In this document: piece after piece, positions 25,511-26,334 of the stretch
Position numbering within the stretch: position 1 is the stretch's first letter
Layout of the letters: the number at the start of each line of letters is the position of its first letter
Assembly: GCA_031279675.1 (NCBI GenBank)
Contig: JAITIB010000035.1
Coordinates: 1-26,334 of the forward strand
From: Puniceicoccales bacterium
GTDB taxonomy: Bacteria > Verrucomicrobiota > Verrucomicrobiia > Opitutales > UBA953
Direction: 5' to 3'
Length of the DNA: 26,334 bases
Program-made: the position numbers and the translations under genes
Notes under the pieces: model-generated
Database searches by the model: none
Seen by the model: the letters and a program-made list of their open reading frames with translations, nothing else
What the model was told of the DNA's origin: nothing

Positions 25511-25526
25511 CCAACTCAGAACCAAC
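25492..25526 (+). repeat. 16-bp direct repeat spanning a stop codon
   Basis: CCAACTCAGAACCAAC occurs at 25492-25507 and 25511-25526, separated by TAA, the second to fourth letters of which include the lipoprotein stop. The 19-base period looks like a short slippage duplication at the 3' end of the gene and may have altered its last residues. Confidence 0.7.
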
Positions 25527-25544
25527 CAACACCAAGGAACGACC

Positions 25545-26048
25545 ATGAAAAAACAACTCATCGCAATATCACTGTTCGGAATCACGCTGCTGGGCGCAGG
25601 CTGCGCGGCGTCCGGACCCAAATACACGGAAGTCGCCCAATCCTTCCCCGCACTCGCACCCGAGGAAGGCCGCATCTACTTCTTCCGCTCCAGCTCCATG
25701 TTTGGCGCGGCAGTGCAACCCGACATCCGCCTCAACAAGGCCGTTGTGGGCAAATCCCAACCAGGCGGATTCTTCTTTGTTGACCGCCCGGCTGGACGCC
25801 ACCTCGCCTCCGCCACCACAGAGACGGAAAAAACACTGACCTTCACACTGGATGCCGGCGAAACAAAATACGTCCGCACCAGCCCAAGCATCGGCGTCCT
25901 CGTCGGGCGCATCGTCTTGGAATTGGAAGACCCCAAAAAGGCACACGCGGAAATCCAAAAACTCGCCTTCACCGGAATGTCGCGTCCCGGACGGTTGGAT
26001 ATGCGAAAGGCGGCATGCATTGTTCATGGCGCGGAAAATAATGCTTGA
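25545..26048 (+). CDS. DUF2846 lipoprotein
   Basis: A 167-residue lipoprotein. MKKQLIAISLFGITLLGAGC is a signal peptide with lipobox LGAGC, Cys at residue 20. The mature sequence follows the DUF2846 pattern: EEGRIYFFRSSSMFGAAVQPDIRLN, VGKSQPGGFFFVDRPAGRH, then a LDAGETKYVRT strand. Function unknown; the domain is a beta-rich extracytoplasmic module. A clear AAGGA ribosome-binding site lies 7 bases before the ATG at 25545. An IS481-like transposase begins 39 bases after its stop. Confidence 0.88.
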   Translation: MKKQLIAISLFGITLLGAGCAASGPKYTEVAQSFPALAPEEGRIYFFRSSSMFGAAVQPDIRLNKAVVGKSQPGGFFFVDRPAGRHLASATTETEKTLTFTLDAGETKYVRTSPSIGVLVGRIVLELEDPKKAHAEIQKLAFTGMSRPGRLDMRKAACIVHGAENNA

Positions 26049-26087
26049 GTTATTCAGGCCGATAAAATCAACTAAGCCCATCAAATC

Positions 26088-26334
26088 TTGAACATTGCCC
26101 TTCATAAAAACGCTCGCACAACGCCGGCCATCCGTGCCGAAATTGCGGCCAGCAAGGATTCGGTCGCTGTCTTGGCGGCGCGCTACGGCGTGGGGCAGCG
26201 CACTATTCGCCGGTGGCGTTCGCGGGAGGTTTTTACTGATGCTTCGCACACCGCGCATCGTTTGCAAACCACGTTGACGCCTGCGCAGGAGGCGGTCGCT
26301 GTCGAGTTGCGCAAGTGCTTGCTTTTGCCGCTCG
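26088..26334 (+). mobile_element. IS481-family transposase, N-terminal part (cut by window end)
   Basis: From a probable TTG start at 26088 the frame reads NIALHKNARTTPAIRAEIAA, SKDSVAVLAARYGVGQRTIR, RWRSREVFTDASHTAHRLQT and TLTPAQEAVAVELRKCLLLP to the window edge. This is the N-terminal helix-turn-helix region of IS481-family transposases, where HKNAR, YGV...TIRxWR and DASHTAHRLQTTLTPAQE are strongly conserved. The DDE catalytic core lies beyond the window, so integrity cannot be judged. The left terminal repeat should lie between about 26020 and 26087 but I could not define it. Confidence 0.85.

Overview
The window looks like chromosomal DNA from a GC-rich, diderm bacterium. Lipobox-bearing lipoproteins, an outer-membrane efflux channel, a NuoA subunit and weak Shine-Dalgarno sites all fit. 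A PTS EIIA domain fused to an archaeal-type diadenylate cyclase, a GxxExxY fragment and the general protein style suggest Verrucomicrobiota (Opitutaceae-like). That placement is an inference from protein style, not from any marker gene.

Layout. Bases 1-96 are one uninterrupted run of C, almost certainly an assembly or sequencing artefact. Bases 97-928 hold no convincing gene but contain an 18-bp perfect tandem repeat that may be a mobile-element end. From 929 to 7751 everything reads on the minus strand: an unknown 274-aa protein and cysS (cysteinyl-tRNA synthetase), then a gap with small inverted repeats, then prfC (release factor 3) and an SNF2-type helicase. From 7921 to 14832 genes read on the plus strand. 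First comes a tripartite efflux operon (outer-membrane lipoprotein channel, HlyD-like adaptor, FtsX/MacB-type permease, no ATPase subunit in view), followed by a YugP-like membrane zinc-peptidase homologue whose zinc motif is destroyed. Next are a TRL-like lipoprotein with a strong intrinsic terminator, a solitary nuoA, and a three-part protein joining PTS EIIA, a pyruvate-kinase-C-like region and a diadenylate cyclase domain.

Bases ~15058-24699 form an accessory (defence-type) island. On the plus strand are a DUF488 protein with a 3-nt gap to a dual-OB protein, and an AAA/DUF4143 ATPase. On the minus strand is one co-oriented set: a truncated GxxExxY fragment running in frame into a VapB-like antitoxin, a VapC PIN toxin, an MmeI-like type IIL restriction-methyltransferase, an AT-rich coiled-coil membrane protein, and a TIR-like protein of the PF10137 type. 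The TIR gene carries a single-base frameshift; reading the other frame restores a textbook C-terminus. Base composition drops sharply over 18470-20900, pointing to separate acquisition of the last two genes.

The right end holds two small lipoproteins (one DUF2846) and the first 82 codons of an IS481-family transposase cut off by the window edge.
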